Positions 14,701 to 15,389 of a stretch of DNA of 15,389 bases are shown here, piece by piece. Every line of letters begins with the position of its first letter. Positions within the stretch are counted from its first letter, which is position 1. This DNA is from Chloroflexota bacterium (lineage in GTDB: Bacteria > Chloroflexota > Limnocylindria > Limnocylindrales > CSP1-4). The notes beneath the pieces are model-generated. The model was not told where the DNA came from, searched no databases, and saw only the letters and a program-made list of their open reading frames with translations. Location: assembly GCA_029858845.1 (NCBI GenBank), contig JAOUEG010000018.1:1-15389 (forward strand), written 5' to 3'. Both the position numbers and the translations under genes were made by a program.

Positions 14701-14734
14701 CTCCGTCTTCGCGACGACCCGCCACGGGTCCAGC

Positions 14735-15389
14735 GTGCGTCCGGATCTGGCGGCCGCGCTACGGTCCGTCGCGGGCGGTCGTGGCACGCCCGCCTACGTC
14801 ACGGACGGAGGCGCCCTCGCGGCGGCCTGCGCGGACATGCGGGCCGCATTCCCCGACCCGATCGTCCGCCAGTACTCGGTCAAGGCCAACGACACCCCGG
14901 CGGTGATCCGCGAGGTCAGCGCCCGCGGTTTCGGTGCGAACGTGGTCTCGCGCGGCGAGTGGGCCGCCGCCCGCCGGGCGGGCGTGCCGAACGCCCGGGT
15001 GAGCCTGGAGGGGGTCGGCAAGACCGCGGCGGACCTGCACGCCGCGGTCCGGGCCGCGAGAGACGGCGAACCGCTCCTGTGGGTGGCCCTCGAATCGGCC
15101 GACGAGGCGCTGGCCCTGCGGCGGTCGGCGGAGCGGGCGGGCGTCCGCGTGGACGTCCTCTACCGCCTCAACCCGGACGTCTCGCCGGAGACGCTGCCGG
15201 TCCTGGCCGTCGGGACCGGCGTGAGCAAGTTCGGCATGGACGAGACGGAGATCGCGCACGCGATCGAGGCCGGCGGCGGGCCGGGCGGCCCCCTGCGACC
15301 CCGAGGGATCCACCTCCACGTCGGCTCCCAGCTGGGTGCCGTGGACGCCTGGCGCGACGCTGCGCGCAAGGCCCTGGCGCTCGCCGCAC
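14735..15389 (+). CDS. lysA: diaminopimelate decarboxylase, N-terminal part (cut by window edge)
   Basis: The first 218 codons of a PLP-dependent fold-III decarboxylase that makes L-lysine from meso-diaminopimelate, the last step of lysine synthesis. Visible motifs are GTPAYVTD (17-24) at the start of the fold, YSVKAN (47-52) where Lys50 should bind PLP, GVSKFGMD (162-169), and GIHLHVGSQL (191-200) of the PLP-phosphate region. The full protein is usually about 410-440 residues, so roughly half is present. The start is uncertain. GTG 14735 places TPAYV at the usual distance from the N-terminus, but no good ribosome site or -10 precedes it, and read-through from the membrane protein gene 34 nt upstream is possible. 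Related arginine or ornithine decarboxylases of this fold are a less likely alternative. Confidence 0.85.
   Translation, partial: MRPDLAAALRSVAGGRGTPAYVTDGGALAAACADMRAAFPDPIVRQYSVKANDTPAVIREVSARGFGANVVSRGEWAAARRAGVPNARVSLEGVGKTAADLHAAVRAARDGEPLLWVALESADEALALRRSAERAGVRVDVLYRLNPDVSPETLPVLAVGTGVSKFGMDETEIAHAIEAGGGPGGPLRPRGIHLHVGSQLGAVDAWRDAARKALALAA

Noticed and set aside
14758..14765. GCTACGGT identical to the hydrolase promoter element
   Set aside because: It lies inside the predicted lysA coding region, and no in-frame start codon follows at the required distance; the same bases also arise from ordinary codons.

Overview
The window is GC-rich bacterial DNA (about 70% G+C by eye), densely coded, with no rRNA, tRNA, CRISPR array, insertion sequence or phage structural genes that I can see. 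No gene-free stretch exceeds 300 bases; the longest gaps are 182 bp (14138-14319) and 139 bp (2549-2687). Gene content (a very long GH13 protein inside an alpha-glucan cluster, a DUF885 protein, a PF04020-type membrane protein), the base composition and leaderless-looking promoters suggest a free-living Chloroflexota relative (Limnocylindria-like) or, less likely, an actinobacterium. That placement is inference, not proof.

Layout. At the left edge is the start of an ACT-domain protein (minus strand), divergent from an alpha/beta hydrolase (181-1056, plus). Next is the alpha-glucan block. Glycogen synthase glgA (1061-2548, minus) faces away from an alpha-glucan phosphorylase (2688-4868, plus). 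The phosphorylase is followed after 7 nt by a GH57 4-alpha-glucanotransferase/amylase-type enzyme (4876-7026), and then by a 1137-residue GH13-type protein (7154-10567). A DUF885 putative metallohydrolase runs toward it on the minus strand (10650-12407), with a hairpin between the two convergent ends. Divergent from DUF885 lie a RimJ/RimL-type GNAT acetyltransferase (12480-13079) and a proline racemase-family enzyme (13079-14137) that overlap by one base. The right end holds a small membrane protein (14320-14700) and the 5' part of diaminopimelate decarboxylase lysA (14735 to the edge).

How the genes work together. GlgA extends alpha-1,4-glucan from ADP-glucose. The phosphorylase releases glucose-1-phosphate from the same polymer, GH57 probably rearranges or trims maltodextrins, and the GH13 protein probably hydrolyses or transfers alpha-glucan. 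No branching enzyme or ADP-glucose pyrophosphorylase is visible in the window. The 139-bp region between glgA and the phosphorylase gene carries two divergent promoters and two strong inverted repeats, one overlapping the phosphorylase promoter, so storage and breakdown may be controlled there.

Promoter architecture is the other notable theme. A GCTAnnnT-like element ends 6-8 bp before the start codon of most promoter-proximal genes, which suggests leaderless transcripts. Two genes (the ACT-domain protein and the membrane protein) instead have the element farther upstream plus a clear Shine-Dalgarno sequence.
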